A stretch of 64,000 bases of DNA from Ampullaceana balthica (taxonomy: Eukaryota > Mollusca > Gastropoda > Lymnaeidae), in NCBI GenBank assembly GCA_944989445.1, contig CALYLW010000322.1, positions 88,917-152,916 on the forward strand. Direction: 5' to 3'. Positions 1-12,689 of this stretch are shown here, in pieces. Position 1 is the stretch's first letter. Each line of letters opens with the position of its first letter. Both the position numbers and the translations under genes were made by a program. The notes beneath the pieces were generated by a model. The model had not been told where the DNA came from, searched no databases, and saw only the letters and a program-made list of their open reading frames with translations.

Positions 1-777
1 GCTGTAAAATGTAAAGTTCAGATTACCTATGTGCAATCTGGATCATAATAGATACGCATGTTATTATTTGTCCAGTTCGTAAAAAATAAAACGGTAAACA
101 CATTTAAAAAAAAACAAATTAAGAAACAGGAGTTCAATGAAGTGTAACATTGTTATATGGGCCGTCGGGTATTTATTTATTAAGTTTTGTCCAGATTTGT
201 ACATTAACCCAGTAACCATTAATTTACATAATTTGTATTTAGACCATATAAAACGTTATAGGAAGTGTAATTTAAAATACATTGTGTCACAACTAGTCAA
301 TCAGCTGCATGCTTGATGTGCTAGTCGGTATTTGTACAAATTGTACAAAATTGAATGGAAAATAAAAAAAAAGTATTCAATGCATCAACAAAACAAAATC
401 ACGGAAGGGAAACGTTTTTTAAAAAATAAATTGAGTTGACTGACTATAGTGAAAAACTATAGTGTTTTTATAGGCTATCAAGTTCTTTTTAATTCAACAT
501 GAGTGTTCAGGATCCAACCTTTCACCAAGTAATCAGTTTTTAGAAAAATTTTATGTATCTCATTTAAGGGAAAATCACTACTTTTTTAGGCACCTGACCC
601 CACAAAGGGTGATATTTTGAACAACAAAAAATATATTTATATAGCAAAAAGAAATAAAGAAATGTGTTAATTTCTATCTGTATAATTATGGTTTTATTTT
701 TAAATATTTGTCATCATGACCATAATTTTCACAGAATATGATATTCCCGGCCATATTATCTTCACAGTGCTGTCAAC
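1..777. other. AT-rich non-coding stretch
   Basis: I see no supported gene, RNA or recognisable element here; only AT-rich sequence with short homopolymer runs. The first recognisable coding remnant begins at about 778. Confidence 0.6.
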
Positions 778-935
778 CCTCCTGGAGATATCCCACTCGT
801 CCCTTGTCCCTTCTGTTCCCGAACCTTCCGTGCAAGGATCGGCCTCATCAGCCATCTGCGCACGCACAAACAGAGCCAGTCCCAGCAACCCTCGGATGAC
901 TAGAGTGGTCCTCGTCGAATCGATGGACGATCACA
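778..935 (+). pseudogene. LINE ORF C-terminus with C2H2 zinc finger (fragment)
   Basis: In the frame starting at 781 the sequence reads PCPFCSRTFRARIGL followed by ISHLRTHKQ and a TAG stop at 901-903. This is a CxxC...HxxxH zinc finger of the kind that closes the reverse-transcriptase ORF of many invertebrate non-LTR retrotransposons. The bases after the stop, including a GTCGAATCGATGGACGATC run, look like the usual start of such an element's 3' UTR. Only this short tail is present, so it is a 5'-truncated fragment. A long overlapping open frame from 716 is a different frame that runs on into the minisatellite and is not credible as a gene. Confidence 0.6.
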
Positions 936-944
936 CATCTTCAC

Positions 945-1345
945 AGTTTATAATAACCCTGGCCATGGTATGTTTGCAGTTTATAATATCCCCGGTCATG
1001 GTATGTTTTCAGTTTATAATATCCCCGGACATGGTATGTTTGCAGTTTATAATATCCCCGGACATGGTATGTTTTCAGTTTATAATATCCCCGGCCATGG
1101 TATGTTTTCAGTTTATAATATCCCCGGACATGGTATGTTTGAAGTTTATAATATCCCCGGACATGGTATGTTTGCAGTTTATAATATCCCCGGCCATGGT
1201 ATGTTTTCAGTTTATAATATCCCCGGACATGGTATGTTTGCAGTTTATAATATCCCCGGACATGGTATGTTTTCAGTTTATAATATCCCCGGCCATGGTA
1301 TGTTTGCAGTTTATAATATCCCCGGCCATGCTATCTTTAAGGTAT
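945..1345. repeat. 33-bp minisatellite, about 12 copies
   Basis: Unit GTTTATAATATCCCCGGACA followed by TGGTATGTTTTCA, with GGACAT/GGCCAT and TTTTCA/TTTGCA variants arranged irregularly. The 33-bp period is a multiple of three, so open frames of more than 100 codons arise by chance; the codons repeat FIISPDMVCFQ or VYNIPGHGMFS depending on frame. A few degenerate related words occur upstream (about 735-760) and inverted at about 2285-2340. Confidence 0.95.
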
Positions 1346-4140
1346 AAAATAAACCCTGCCAGATTGTCCAGAAGACATAACTTCATCCTCATTGGCTATT
1401 AGCGAGGGGTGATGTTTAGGGCCAGGATGCCAGCACGTATTAGATCCCTACCAACTTATAGGTTGTCAGCTCTGAAGAACCGCTCCGACCGGATGGTACA
1501 CTTTGATTTGACACATTGTTGAGCCCAGTATTTAATGACAATCTTTTGATAATAGACTCGTCTGCTGAGCCGGGTCGATATCGAGTTTGTAGCGACTCGA
1601 AGAAGGGAAATCCATCCCTACTTTAAGAGGTAAATGTGTCGTGAAAGACACTTTCGACCAAGTTTCTATGTGCTAACACGGCAACCTCAGAGAGAATCGC
1701 CAATGGGGGGGGGGAGATATTTGTTCCTGTGGGAGGGAGTAAAAATTGCAAGGATAATTTACTTGAAAGACATATTAAGAGCCCTACGCTAATGGCCTCT
1801 GACACCATTCCACATGTAGGACAACCTTGCGACACTAATTACTAGAATAAAATTTCTTTGACCATATTTTGTTAATATGGAATTCTTCCCCCCACACAAT
1901 AATATGACACAACTGTATTACTAAATGTACACTACTGATGTCTTTCAATGAGTCATTCGGTCGTGGTTTAAGGCACGATATAATAACAACATATTTTATC
2001 ACCTGACTGCTGTTGTCATGCACTAATTCTCTTAGATATAGAATGTTTAGCTTGTGACGTGGAACAGTTTTATTTATAACCTAACATTTTAGTGTTGTGT
2101 TTCATCTATAGTGAATCTAAAACTTATAGACTATAAAATCACTTGGAACCTAGGCTTTAAATTATATTATCTGTATTATAATTACCTTCAACTTCAATTC
2201 CTGACGGTGTGTCATTGCTCTTTGTTTGGGAATAACTAGAGATAAAATCACTCTTTTTGGGGATACATTCTGATAAAATTCTTCTTTGAATTGCTGGAGA
2301 TATTATAAACTATGAAAATAGTATTGCCAGGGATAATAAATGTTGTGAGAACTGCAGATGAAATTTGAATTACACGTAACATGAACTTTGAAAATATTGG
2401 TGTTGAAATTAACCAAGAACACATTCGGTGAACAATTTCAATAAGTGACGTCATTATTTAATATGTGGACAACTATATGTACAGTAACAAAATAGTATGT
2501 TCCATAGACTGTAAAAAAAGAAGGATTTAAGTTATGAAAAGAACTCCTCCGGGATATCGTGTTATATGTATTATTGTCGCCTGCCTTTCATCAAATAATA
2601 CATCTGTGTAAGATGCTCTTTGTACGATGTTAACATGAAATAATTTAGTCTTATTAAACTAATAACGTTTTACTGCAATAATTTATACATTATGCTAACA
2701 ATCATTTGAATCACTTCTTTTATAAAATCTTAAAAATTAGAATAATATTTTTTAGAACCACTTAATGACATCTTGGTAACCTTGAGATATTATTCAAAAC
2801 TTTAAAATACCAGGCAGAGGTGTCTCTAGGTTTGGTGTCCCCCGTGGCTGTAGGTCATGGTGTCACCCCTCTCTCAAATTTACCTCCTTTAAGTCTTCCA
2901 GTGCCAAATAACAGGAACACACCTACTTTTACACATTGGTGTCACCCCTTGTGATGGAGTCACCCCTTGTGATGGTGTCCCTCCTTGTGATGGTGTCACC
3001 CGTTGCACCTCAGCATACCCCTAGTGACGCCTCTGATACTAGGCGACACTAGGGAATTTCGACATTTTATTGGTTGATATTTTGATATCCTTAGTTATAT
3101 ATTTTTATCTTAATTTAATATCTTCCTGGTTGAAATAATCCTTACATTTTCTTAAGACATTCGGGTACAGAGAAGGCCTTAAACAGGAGGTGAGAAACTT
3201 CTAGATATAAATTAATGTGTTTCTTACTATCTTTAACTAACTATTACATGTCACTTGGATATTAACAAATTATAGGTCAATCATATACTTTTATTATTGT
3301 AGCCCATAAACTCAAGTTATGCATAACTACTAATTTACATATTACGTAAAGCATAAATTGTGTATCATATATGTCTGTGCATTTATTGAAGCCTCACAAT
3401 ACAACGGAAAAATCGGTAAAGTTAAATTTTAAATAGTGATTAAATATATAATTCAAATGTTATTAAGCAATTTTGTGCATTAATTTTTCAATTTTAAAAA
3501 TATAATTACTTTTATTATAGCTTTACATTTCACTTCAAATACAGGTTATAATCTTAATATTGCGATAAACACGAAGTAAATATAATAAATAGTACTACCG
3601 TGTTAACAACTTAGAACTTTAAAACTCTTAAATGCTTACTGTAAGTACGATATTGACTTTAAAAATATTTACATGGCTGTTTTCAGTTCAAGTATTTTAG
3701 TATTAAACATCAAGGAGCTCTGTGTTTTTTTAAATTATTAAATAATTTTTATTTGCATTAATTAAACACATTTTTAGATTTGGGGAGGGCTTGTGTAATT
3801 TTTTTATATATTTTATTTTTAATTTGAAATTTTACATTTTTTATTGCTTTTGTCACTTTGTCACATGAATAAAAGTGCATGATATAGAAACGCATTGCGT
3901 GAAGATTGGAGCATATACTTGCAGCTTATTTCAATAAATACAAATGTCAAACATATGCGTATTGCATATATAAATAAAAATCTCTAACATCTGCGCATTG
4001 CATTTATAAATAAGAATGAGAATCTCGATTTTTTTATCACCAGTAAATTTCAAAATGATGTTCATTTTAATTGAGTTTCATCATGGATATATTTCTAAGG
4101 TCGTTAAAATATAGAATGGGAAATACTATTTAAACATATA
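1346..4140. other. Non-coding, no gene recognised
   Basis: No exon, RNA gene or intact mobile element could be supported. At 1400-1620 a less AT-rich block may be an old retroelement fragment, but no motif is recognisable. At about 2815-3050 there is a degenerate run of short GATGGTGTCACCCCTTGT-like words. The rest is AT-rich. Confidence 0.5.
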
Positions 4141-4320
4141 CTAAAAAAAGATATTTGGGGCTCCCGGCCCCGAAGAAATGGACAGTGCCCTATATTATTT
4201 TATTATGGGCTATAACGTTTTTGTATACAAAGTTTTATCACGGATCCATTCATTTACTCCGTAGCTAACGCATAAACTAATTTTTATGGTGATCGGATGA
4301 ATGGTTTCATAATACTTAAA
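4141..4320 (-). mobile_element. Helitron-like internal relic
   Basis: Read on the minus strand, this contains the words that mark the large elements at 15061-18151 and 36669-38783: the CATTCATCCGATCACCAT run, AATGAATGGATCC, and the GGGGCCGGGAGCCC run. Neither terminus is present, so it is an old truncated copy. Confidence 0.55.
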
Positions 4321-4790
4321 TACATGCATACATACTTTCATTTTTTTATAAATAGAGATGATATTTGGTTCCTATTGTTTGACACAATTTGTTGTGTGTT
4401 AATATTTCACGTTTGGTTTTGATCTTATGCTATGATAAAATGATAAGGCATAGCTCCCTAGCTCAGAACTAATGTAATAATGTAGACAATGATTTGTACA
4501 TTGATAACGATGCTTAGTATCTAAAAATGTATTTTTTTGGTAAGTAATGTATAATAATAGTAGTACTGGCAGCGCTAGTTCATCTAATAATGTTGTGTAC
4601 TATTATTAAATTATTATTATTTTCTTCTAAATTTAGTCAAAATATTGTTTTTTAACATGATCCAGGTTAACTTTTTTTCTTCAAATTTAGACCTTCATAT
4701 TTTAAACACTTGAATTAATAAAATTAAACAATGTTGTAAGTTATGATAAAATAATTCAGTTCGTACGTCTCAAATAATTTAGTCATAATT
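4321..4790. other. Non-coding, nothing recognised
   Basis: AT-rich sequence between a Helitron relic and a LINE fragment. No coding or RNA feature supported. Confidence 0.5.
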
Positions 4791-6727
4791 TAGTCCAGCT
4801 CTCGGAAGGGATTGGCCCCTACATTGGCCCAGAAGACGAGTAAGGTTGCGGAAGTAGCTGCGACCTGAAACCAACTAACCCCGGCGAAATCGCCACAACA
4901 CATTCACTGGAACCCTCCGGACAACAGGAGGGATGGGCATGGCCTCACCGAGAGAGCCGGTTCTGGGCGTGAGAGCAGGCCCACACCCAACAGTGCCCGG
5001 CTAGGAATGCCGAAGACCAGAAGAACCTCTGGGCAAGGACGGGACGAACACGGATCGTCCTCAATGGGTTGAAGATTTCTGCCTACCTTCTCCCGATTCC
5101 ATGGTTTATTTATCGAAAAAGGCAGGTCCCAGAATGGACCTTCTAAACCCCTGTTCGGCGGATGGTTGTACGTCAGGCAGGTTTACTCTTAGGGGCATAG
5201 TGACGAATGACAGGCCATGCTCAAGGGGTCAATAGGTGACTGACCGATTTACCATTGTATGGGTGCGAAGAACTATCCTGAACACGCCTTGTTTGTTTTA
5301 CAGTTGAATGTATTTGGTATAAGGCAATAGGCACAAGAAGTAACCAAAATACTCCACGACTGTAATGTGGATGTAGCATTATTTCAGGAAACGATTGCAA
5401 GTGTGACCGGCGTTGTTCAGTTCTTGCCACTGCGGTCCGGAACGATATAACGATGGAGCTACTAGAAGTCAAGTGTTACGGCAACACTGATACTCTCAAC
5501 GTTAGAGTTTTCCAAGGCGACGTTGTCTTTACAATCACGAACGTCTATAATATGCCCAGGAACACAATCACACTTCCAATTGTGGAAGATGTCACTCTTA
5601 GTAGAACGATAATAGCAGGATACTTTAACGCACAATCTACTGACTGGGGCTACACCAAACGGAACGCGTCAGGCCGCTACATCGAGGACGTCTGTATCAG
5701 TACGAATCTCATCAGGCTGCAGAACGCAGACAGTGAGCCGACACTGCTGTCCCGCCCAGATCTAACGCTTATATCAGCAGACCTAGAGTCAAAGCATAGA
5801 CTGAAAGTATTAAAGCAAGTAGGGAGATATCATCTCCCCATCCTGATTGAATTTGGGCTTGGTGCAGGCAAACTCCGATTTGAAAGAAGGTATTTCAGTT
5901 CCGTAAGGCCGATTGGCGTAAGTACGAGGCCGAGAGCGAGACCAAGTTCACTCTCCTGAATGTTTCAGGAGACAAAATGGATGCCACCTACGCGCAGTTA
6001 AAGTAACACAATCCTTGGGGTTGCGAGGCGAACGATCCCAAGGACTAACGGAAAACAGAAGTTAAGACCTTACTGGGACAAGAGTCTGGCAGACTTGGCG
6101 AAACAACGAGCAAAAGCACGGAAAAAGGCCGTTAGACTGAAGATGCCATCAAGTTTGCAGGGCGTACAACAGAATGACGGCTGAAGTCCGAGCGCTATCG
6201 ACAAAGAAAAGAAGGCGAAATGGGTAAATGCGTGCGAAAAAATCGACCTCGCAGACGGGAGAAAATTTTGGCGGCTATAGATGCACTAAAAGGCGCAGGC
6301 AAATTAAGGAACGCCAACCCTTTGACAACACCAATGGGCTAGTAAAGTAAAGCGTGCACGAGCGCTGAACAAACACTTTGTCCAGGTAAACAAGAAAAGT
6401 GACAGATCTAACTTTAGTCGAACGATCGACCGAATGCGCAGAGAGGGCTCAAGGAGACAACACATGGGCCCTCAACTAGAGGTTTTCTCGGCCCCCATCA
6501 CAATGACAGAATTGCAAACCGCTCTCAACAAGTGCCAAGCTGCCAAAGCATCAGGTCCAGATAAAGTTCACAATGAAATGCTTAAGCATCTGGGCACGGC
6601 AGGTCAAAAAAAAACTATTGAGTTTTATTAATAGAATTTGGACGACAGGCCCGCTGCCGAAGCTGTGGGAAAAGGCCAAAATAATCCCAATTCCCAAAGA
6701 GGAGAAACAAGGCGAACACCGTCCAGC
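4791..6727 (+). pseudogene. Degenerate LINE: endonuclease and start of reverse transcriptase
   Basis: A non-LTR retrotransposon copy with multiple frameshifts. The GC-richer 4791-5250 stretch looks like its 5' region. Across 5290-5450, in shifting frames, the start of an APE-type endonuclease can be read (VDVALFQET). At 5453-5959 the endonuclease continues with AGYFNAQSTDWGYT and RPDLTLISADL, matching the conserved GDFNAHs..WG and DLTL blocks. At 6434-6727 the reverse-transcriptase N-terminus follows (AAKASGPDKVHNEMLKHLG, then RIWTTGPLPKLWEKAKIIPI), broken by an 8-A run at 6607-6614. The catalytic RT core is absent because the copy stops at the 46-bp minisatellite. It belongs to the jockey/RTE-like part of the LINEs; the exact clade is not certain. 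Confidence 0.75.
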
Positions 6728-7770
6728 TATATCAATACAGGCACAATACGTTATTACAGAGTTCAAGCGTGTGTATATCAATACAGGCACAAGACGTTAT
6801 TACAGAGTTCAAGTGTTTGTATATCAATACAGGCACAATACGTTATTACAGAGTTCAAGCGTGTGTATATCAATACAGGCACAATACGTTATTACAGAGT
6901 TCACGTGTTTGTATATCAATACAGGCACAATACGTTATTACAGAGTTCAAGTGTTTGTATATCAATACAGGCACAATACGTTATTACATAGTTCAAGCGT
7001 GTGTATATCAATACAGTCACAATACGTTATTACAGAGTTCAAGTGTTTGTATATCAATACAGGCACAATACGTTATTACAGAGTTCAAGCGTGTGTATAT
7101 CAATACAGTCACAATACGTTATTACAGAGTTCAAGTGTTTGTATATCAATACAGCCACAATACGTTATTACAGAGTTCAAGTGTTTGTATATCAATACAG
7201 CCACAATAGGTTATTACAGAGTTCAAGTGTTTGTATATCAATACAGCCACAATACGTTATTACAGAGTTCAAGTGTTTGTATATCAATACAGCCACAATA
7301 CGTTATTACAGAGTTCAAGTGTTTGTATATCAATACAGCCACAATACGTTATTACAGAGTTCAAGTGTTTGTATATCAATACAGTCACAATAGGTTATTA
7401 CAGAGTTCAAGTGTTTGTATATCAATACAGCCACAATACGTTATTACAGAGTTCAAGTGTTTGTATATCAATACAGCCACAATACGTTATTACATATTTC
7501 AAGCGTTTGTATATCAATACAGCCACAATACGTTATTACAGAGTTCAAGTGTTTGTATATCAATACACCCACAATACGTTATTACAGAGTTCAAGTGTTT
7601 GTATATCAATACAACCACAATACGTTATTACAGAGTTCACGTGTTTGTATATCAATACAGCAACAATACGTTATTACAGAGTTCACGTGTTTGTATATCA
7701 ATACAACCACAATACGTTATTACAGAGTTCAAGTGTTTGTATATCAATTCAGCAACAATACGTTATTTGC
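6728..7770. repeat. 46-bp minisatellite, about 22 copies
   Basis: Unit TATATCAATACAGCCACAAT, ACGTTATTACAGAGTTCAAG, TGTTTG. Copies near the left end have CAGGCACAA, later ones CAGCCACAA, CAGTCACAA or CAACCACAA, so variants are ordered in blocks. The array begins exactly where the LINE fragment stops, so it may have been seeded from LINE sequence. The unit has no stop codon in the three forward frames, which gives misleading open frames of up to 407 codons. Confidence 0.95.
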
Positions 7771-9394
7771 ACTTTTCCCGCCGCGATAAATCATAAAATT
7801 CAAAAATATATTGCGATAGAGTTATAAAGATAAATGTGATTTAATAAATTATTAGTACACATACAACTTTAAAAGTAAAAGTTTAATTACCTATACATGT
7901 GTACGTTTATGTGGAATATCAATAGCATCTATAGAATGAAAAAAAAATACATTTATATTTGTCTATTAACTAAGTAGGACTTATGTATTTAAACAAATGT
8001 ATAATTACACGAACATATGTCCTGATATATATTTATATATTTTATTTAAAAAATATAAAATAAAATTTGAGTAAAACTTGAACTGCCAACTCATGGTATG
8101 ATAAATTTAAAGGGAAAAAGATACATTTGTTCTAATGACATATAAGTGGGGAATATCCCAATAATATAGGTTTACTTATAAATTTATTTTTACATGTTCA
8201 ATATGAATATCATTTTAAAATAGGCTATTTTAATTATGAGATTATTATATAATCCCATATATATGTAATCAAAAGAACCTGTTACAATATAAATCTTAAC
8301 TTAACAGAATGTTTAATATAATTCTAAATTGCAATGCCTAAAATATAATCCACATTAAATCACCAGGTAATTGTCTCTGATTGCTATAAAATATAATCCA
8401 CATTAAATCACCAGGTAATTGACTCTGACTGGTATAAGTGAATCTTCCAGTTATTTAACTGTGAACAAGAATTATGGAGGTGAGTACCTTATGACGTTTT
8501 TAATATTTTATTAAATTGAAAAAAAATGGTTTGAATTAAAAAAGCAAAACAAATATATGTTAAACATAGTTTAAACAATTTTAACACTCATCTTCATCAA
8601 AACTGACAGCATTCAGAACAAATTAAATTCTCACTGCTAAAGAGGTAACAATTAATTTTTTTATTTGTTATTTTTTTATTCAATTATTTTTTTTTATCTA
8701 AAAACAGTTATCATTATTTTTAATATTGTACTTTTTTTCTTAATTGAACAACCGTAGGTCAAGAATTTAAAACTTCTATCTGTGAAGATACAAAAAAATA
8801 TATAGGATATTAAATGTAAATTATCTCAAGAAGAAAAGCAAAGTTCTTTTATCAAAAGCAGATAGGAAATAATAGAGTAAATTATTGTACATTTTAATTG
8901 TGTTTATTAAGTTGTATTTATTAAAGAGAAGCATGACTTACTCTTAAAGCTTTATAACAAAAAACATTTAAAAGACAGTTGAGACTAATTGAAATATATT
9001 TAGTCACAATCAATACAAGACAATATAATTTAATACTAATATTAATCTTTTTTTAAAAATTAGTTTCACAAAGTTATTATTGTTTCTTTTAAGTTATTCA
9101 ATTTAAAGTTGATAAAGTTAATGCAAAACATTTTCTTCAAAATGTGGGAAGGAGACATAAGTTCTTTTTATTGAAAAATGTAACGACATAATCTAAAATA
9201 TGGATTACATTTAAGTATTACTGATAATAATTAATTAAGGCATTATAAAGATGTCATTGAGTGTTAAATAGAAAATGACATTGATAAAATATACAATTAT
9301 AGAGGTGTCAGATTATATAAGGGCTTCAGACAACACATTATTCAATCAGAAAAAAATCTCTTATTAGCAGTAGACAAGAGATACAGAATTGAAA
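7771..9394. other. AT-rich non-coding stretch
   Basis: No gene seen. A direct duplication of about 52 bp lies at 8338-8440 (AAAATATAATCCACATTAAA followed by TCACCAGGTAATTG, twice). Confidence 0.55.
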
Positions 9395-9470
9395 ACTGTA
9401 CATATCTATTGTATCAAAGTGTACATATCTATTGTATCAAAGTGTACATATCTATTGTATCAAAATGTAC
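9395..9470. repeat. 23-bp tandem repeat, 3 copies
   Basis: Unit GTACATATCTATTGTATCAA followed by AGT, three near-perfect copies. Confidence 0.85.
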
Positions 9471-9544
9471 TCATGTACACAAATATTATAATATTTATTG
9501 CTTTAAAATAAAGAGATCAATTCAATGTTAAAGTGACGTCACAG

Positions 9545-9785
9545 AAAATTCAATTTCATTTATATTATACTGAACCAATTAATTATAATATGGTAGGAAC
9601 AAAGATAATATTTCATTTATATTATACTGAACCAATTAATTATAATATGGTAGGAATAAAGATAATATTTCATTTATTTTATACTGAACCAATTAATTAT
9701 AATATTGTAGGAATAAAGATAATATTTCATGTATTGTATACTGAACCAATTAATTATGATATGGTAGGAATAAAGATAATATCAA
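9545..9785. repeat. 57-bp tandem repeat, 4 copies
   Basis: Copies share TATACTGAACCAATTAATTA and GGTAGGAATAAAGATAATAT. The period is 57 bp, a multiple of three, which explains an open frame of about 100 codons across it. Confidence 0.9.
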
Positions 9786-11985
9786 ACAATATAATTTGCA
9801 ATTGTCACACATTTCATGACCTATTGCAAACATAAGAAAATCTAACATTTTATAATATTTCAATTTTTCTTTCATTCTGGAAAAAAGGCTTGTTTTATTA
9901 TCAATAGTTGTATAACTAAATTTATCTTATTAAACAATAATAAGAACATAAAACAACAGTTACAATAAATATTACTTTGATTTCTTTTAATTGATAAATT
10001 TAAATTATATTAATTTAAATCATTTGCTATTAAATAGGTTGGATAAAAATTTATGAAGCAAAATAAAACTTTCAAAAACTGATAATTTATGACATTGTAA
10101 GAATGTTCTTGTAGTATTAAATCAAAGAACAAAGTCTGGTTAATGGATTTCATTAAAATATTATTTTTTAAAAAAAATAATAAATTATAGTATTATAAAT
10201 ATGTCAATTGAGTATTAAATAGAAGATGACATTTATAAAATGTAACATTATATTGGTGACAGCTTAAGTTATGTTGATAAAATAATGCAAATTTTAAAGA
10301 AAACAAATTTAGTTACATTTAAATAGTACGAAAAAATGAGTAACACAATATCTAAGGTGACAAAAATATTTATGACATTTTCAAAGCTAAAATTTTTTTT
10401 CATTTTCTCCAGTACTTGTTACAAAACTAGTAAAATTGATTTTTAAGTAAATAATATTTTATGATTTTATGTTATACTTATTTGCTTCCCCCCCCCCTTT
10501 TATTACTATGCAATCACAAGAAAGAAAAAAACAAAAACTACAAGAAAATTATTTGTGCGTGTTATATTTATAAATATAATGCACATTAAAACATTTTTTA
10601 AAAAATATCAACAAAATAATAAAAAATTATAATGAAATAATAATTTCAATCTATTTTGGAGCAACATCATTATGTGTAAGGTTAATGAATATAAAGTTTA
10701 CATTGACACTTCATTTTATAATAAATAAATACCATCAACTAATGTAATTTTCATTTTCTAATGCCAATGCTATTTGTTGGTGTGTATCATTAACTAGTTG
10801 AAAATTATTTCTTTCTTTCTGAAATATATATTTTTAAAAAAAAGGTAGTATTAAATAATATTTTGTTTAAATAATTAATTAAATTGATGCTAAATAAAAT
10901 TTAGTACAAAGTATTAATAATTATTTCCAAGGCAATGTATTGAGTACTAAAAGTATGAATATAAATAGTCGACAAATAGCTATTAAAAAAATAATTTTAA
11001 TACATTAAAATTTATATGTAAATAATCTAAATAATATAGTAATCTCTGTTCTGATTCTTATACTTAGTACATTTTTATAAAATATATATAGCAAAGGTAT
11101 TTTTCGCAGACTATCACAATCACGAATGTGACAACTCAATACCTGTCAATTGCCTAAAGCAAAAGTCAATAACAATATCAATTATAGCCTCAAAAGGCTA
11201 TATCAATATCATCTATAATTGATGTATAGTCTACAGAGTTAATGTATGAAATATAATCTTTAAAAATTTATTTATTTGATTTTTAAATATCTTCAATTAT
11301 TTTTTTAAATTTAAAATTAACATTGTCACAGACTTTGCACTCTTCACAGTAAGCTAAATCACATTTTAAATGATTTTATTTTTGTGATACGTATGATTTC
11401 GACTCTAAGACTAGGTCGAGAGTCTCGGCAGAATGGTTGAATCTATTACCGCATCAGAAATAGTAGCATACTTAATAAGTTTCATTATTATTGTGCAATT
11501 AATCAAAAGTATTTCAAAAGTATTTCTAATATATTTAATAAATTTTGTTTGAGTGATAAGCCTGTGTGTCAGCAGCTGCTTACAATCACGTGCGTCATGT
11601 ATCCATAGTAACTAATAAAAACGTCTGAATCAAATAAAATCTGAAATATAATAATAATAATTAAAATATATTTAATGAAATTAATTTTAGATGTTTTTTT
11701 TATTAATATTTTAAATGCTATATAGAAAATTTAAAAAATTCAACAATATATTAATTAAAAGTTTGTATACACTAAGGGCCTTTACTTTTATTATTTTTTT
11801 TTAATGTTTAAGTCCGCTAAAATTTTCCTGATGCTTTTTTAGCAATTGCATAATAATTTTACATCACATAATTCAAATGTTCGTTCGATTACTCTTAAAG
11901 ATAATTGGTTTATAAAATTATTGTTTTATTTTAATTATATAAAAATAATTTAAATATAACTAAGAATTGTTCCAAAATTTAGAAC
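9786..11985. other. Very AT-rich non-coding stretch
   Basis: No supported gene or RNA. It contains a C-run near 10490-10500 and many A/T homopolymers. Words around 11395-11450 (CTAAGACTAGGTCGAGAGTC) are less AT-rich but show no recognisable motif. Confidence 0.5.
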
Positions 11986-12685
11986 GAGAGCAATGCCGTG
12001 CGATGCTACGGGTAGGCACAATGAAAATAACTTTCCCCTTAATAATGAGTGTAAACGTATCAGGAGATTAGGGTAGTGATAAATCAAACCCCTTCTTTAT
12101 AAAAATCACGATATGTGTGTCTAGAAAATAGAAAGTCTGATGATTTAAATATAACCCATCAATTTTGGTATTTCTACTTTAATAACGCACGCTTTTGTCT
12201 ATATACTTTACCAGAATAACAAAGGTCCTTAACAGTTACAAAAATCTAATGGGCAAGGCTCAATTTCGTTTTCCATGAATCAAAAAATGAAAACAATATC
12301 GTTGATTCCTATGGATCTAGGAAAAAGCTCTTAAAATCACCCACTCCATTTTATAAGCTAAGTATGAAATTAGTTCAAGACGAATAGGATATTTTTTAGC
12401 ATAGTAACAAAGCAATAAATTGGCAGATACTTGTTTCACTTAAATAACGGATTATTTTTCTTTCTATTTATATTCAAGCCTTTTTTCATTAGAGCTTTTT
12501 TAGCTTATAAAATGACATATAAGTTAGGGCTTAATATATAACATATATTATGTAGGCATTTGATTTTAAAACAGAATAGTTTTTAAAAAATCAGTCTGTA
12601 TACAAAAATTTATCCTCTTTGTATAATATTGCTCAACTAAAATCAAGTTGTTATGTCACAATATCAGTTGCTATTAGTGTATTTT
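11986..12685. repeat. Segmental duplication, copy A
   Basis: The order of blocks here matches 12690-14085. Both start with GGGTAGGCACAAT. Both then carry AGGGTAGTGATAAATCAAAC, GGCAAGGCTCAATTTC, CAATAAATTGGCAGATACTT, AAGCCTTTTTTC and TCAGTTGCT at matching places. No long open frame is shared, so this is a duplicated non-coding or repeat unit. Confidence 0.8.
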
Positions 12686-12689
12686 TTGC

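Noticed and set aside
716..1402. A 228-codon open frame starting upstream of the 33-bp array
   Set aside because: It is out of frame with the zinc-finger LINE tail and continues as repeat translation.
6573..7827. A 407-codon open frame in the 46-bp array
   Set aside because: All three forward frames are open because the 46-bp unit cycles through frames without a stop; not a protein.
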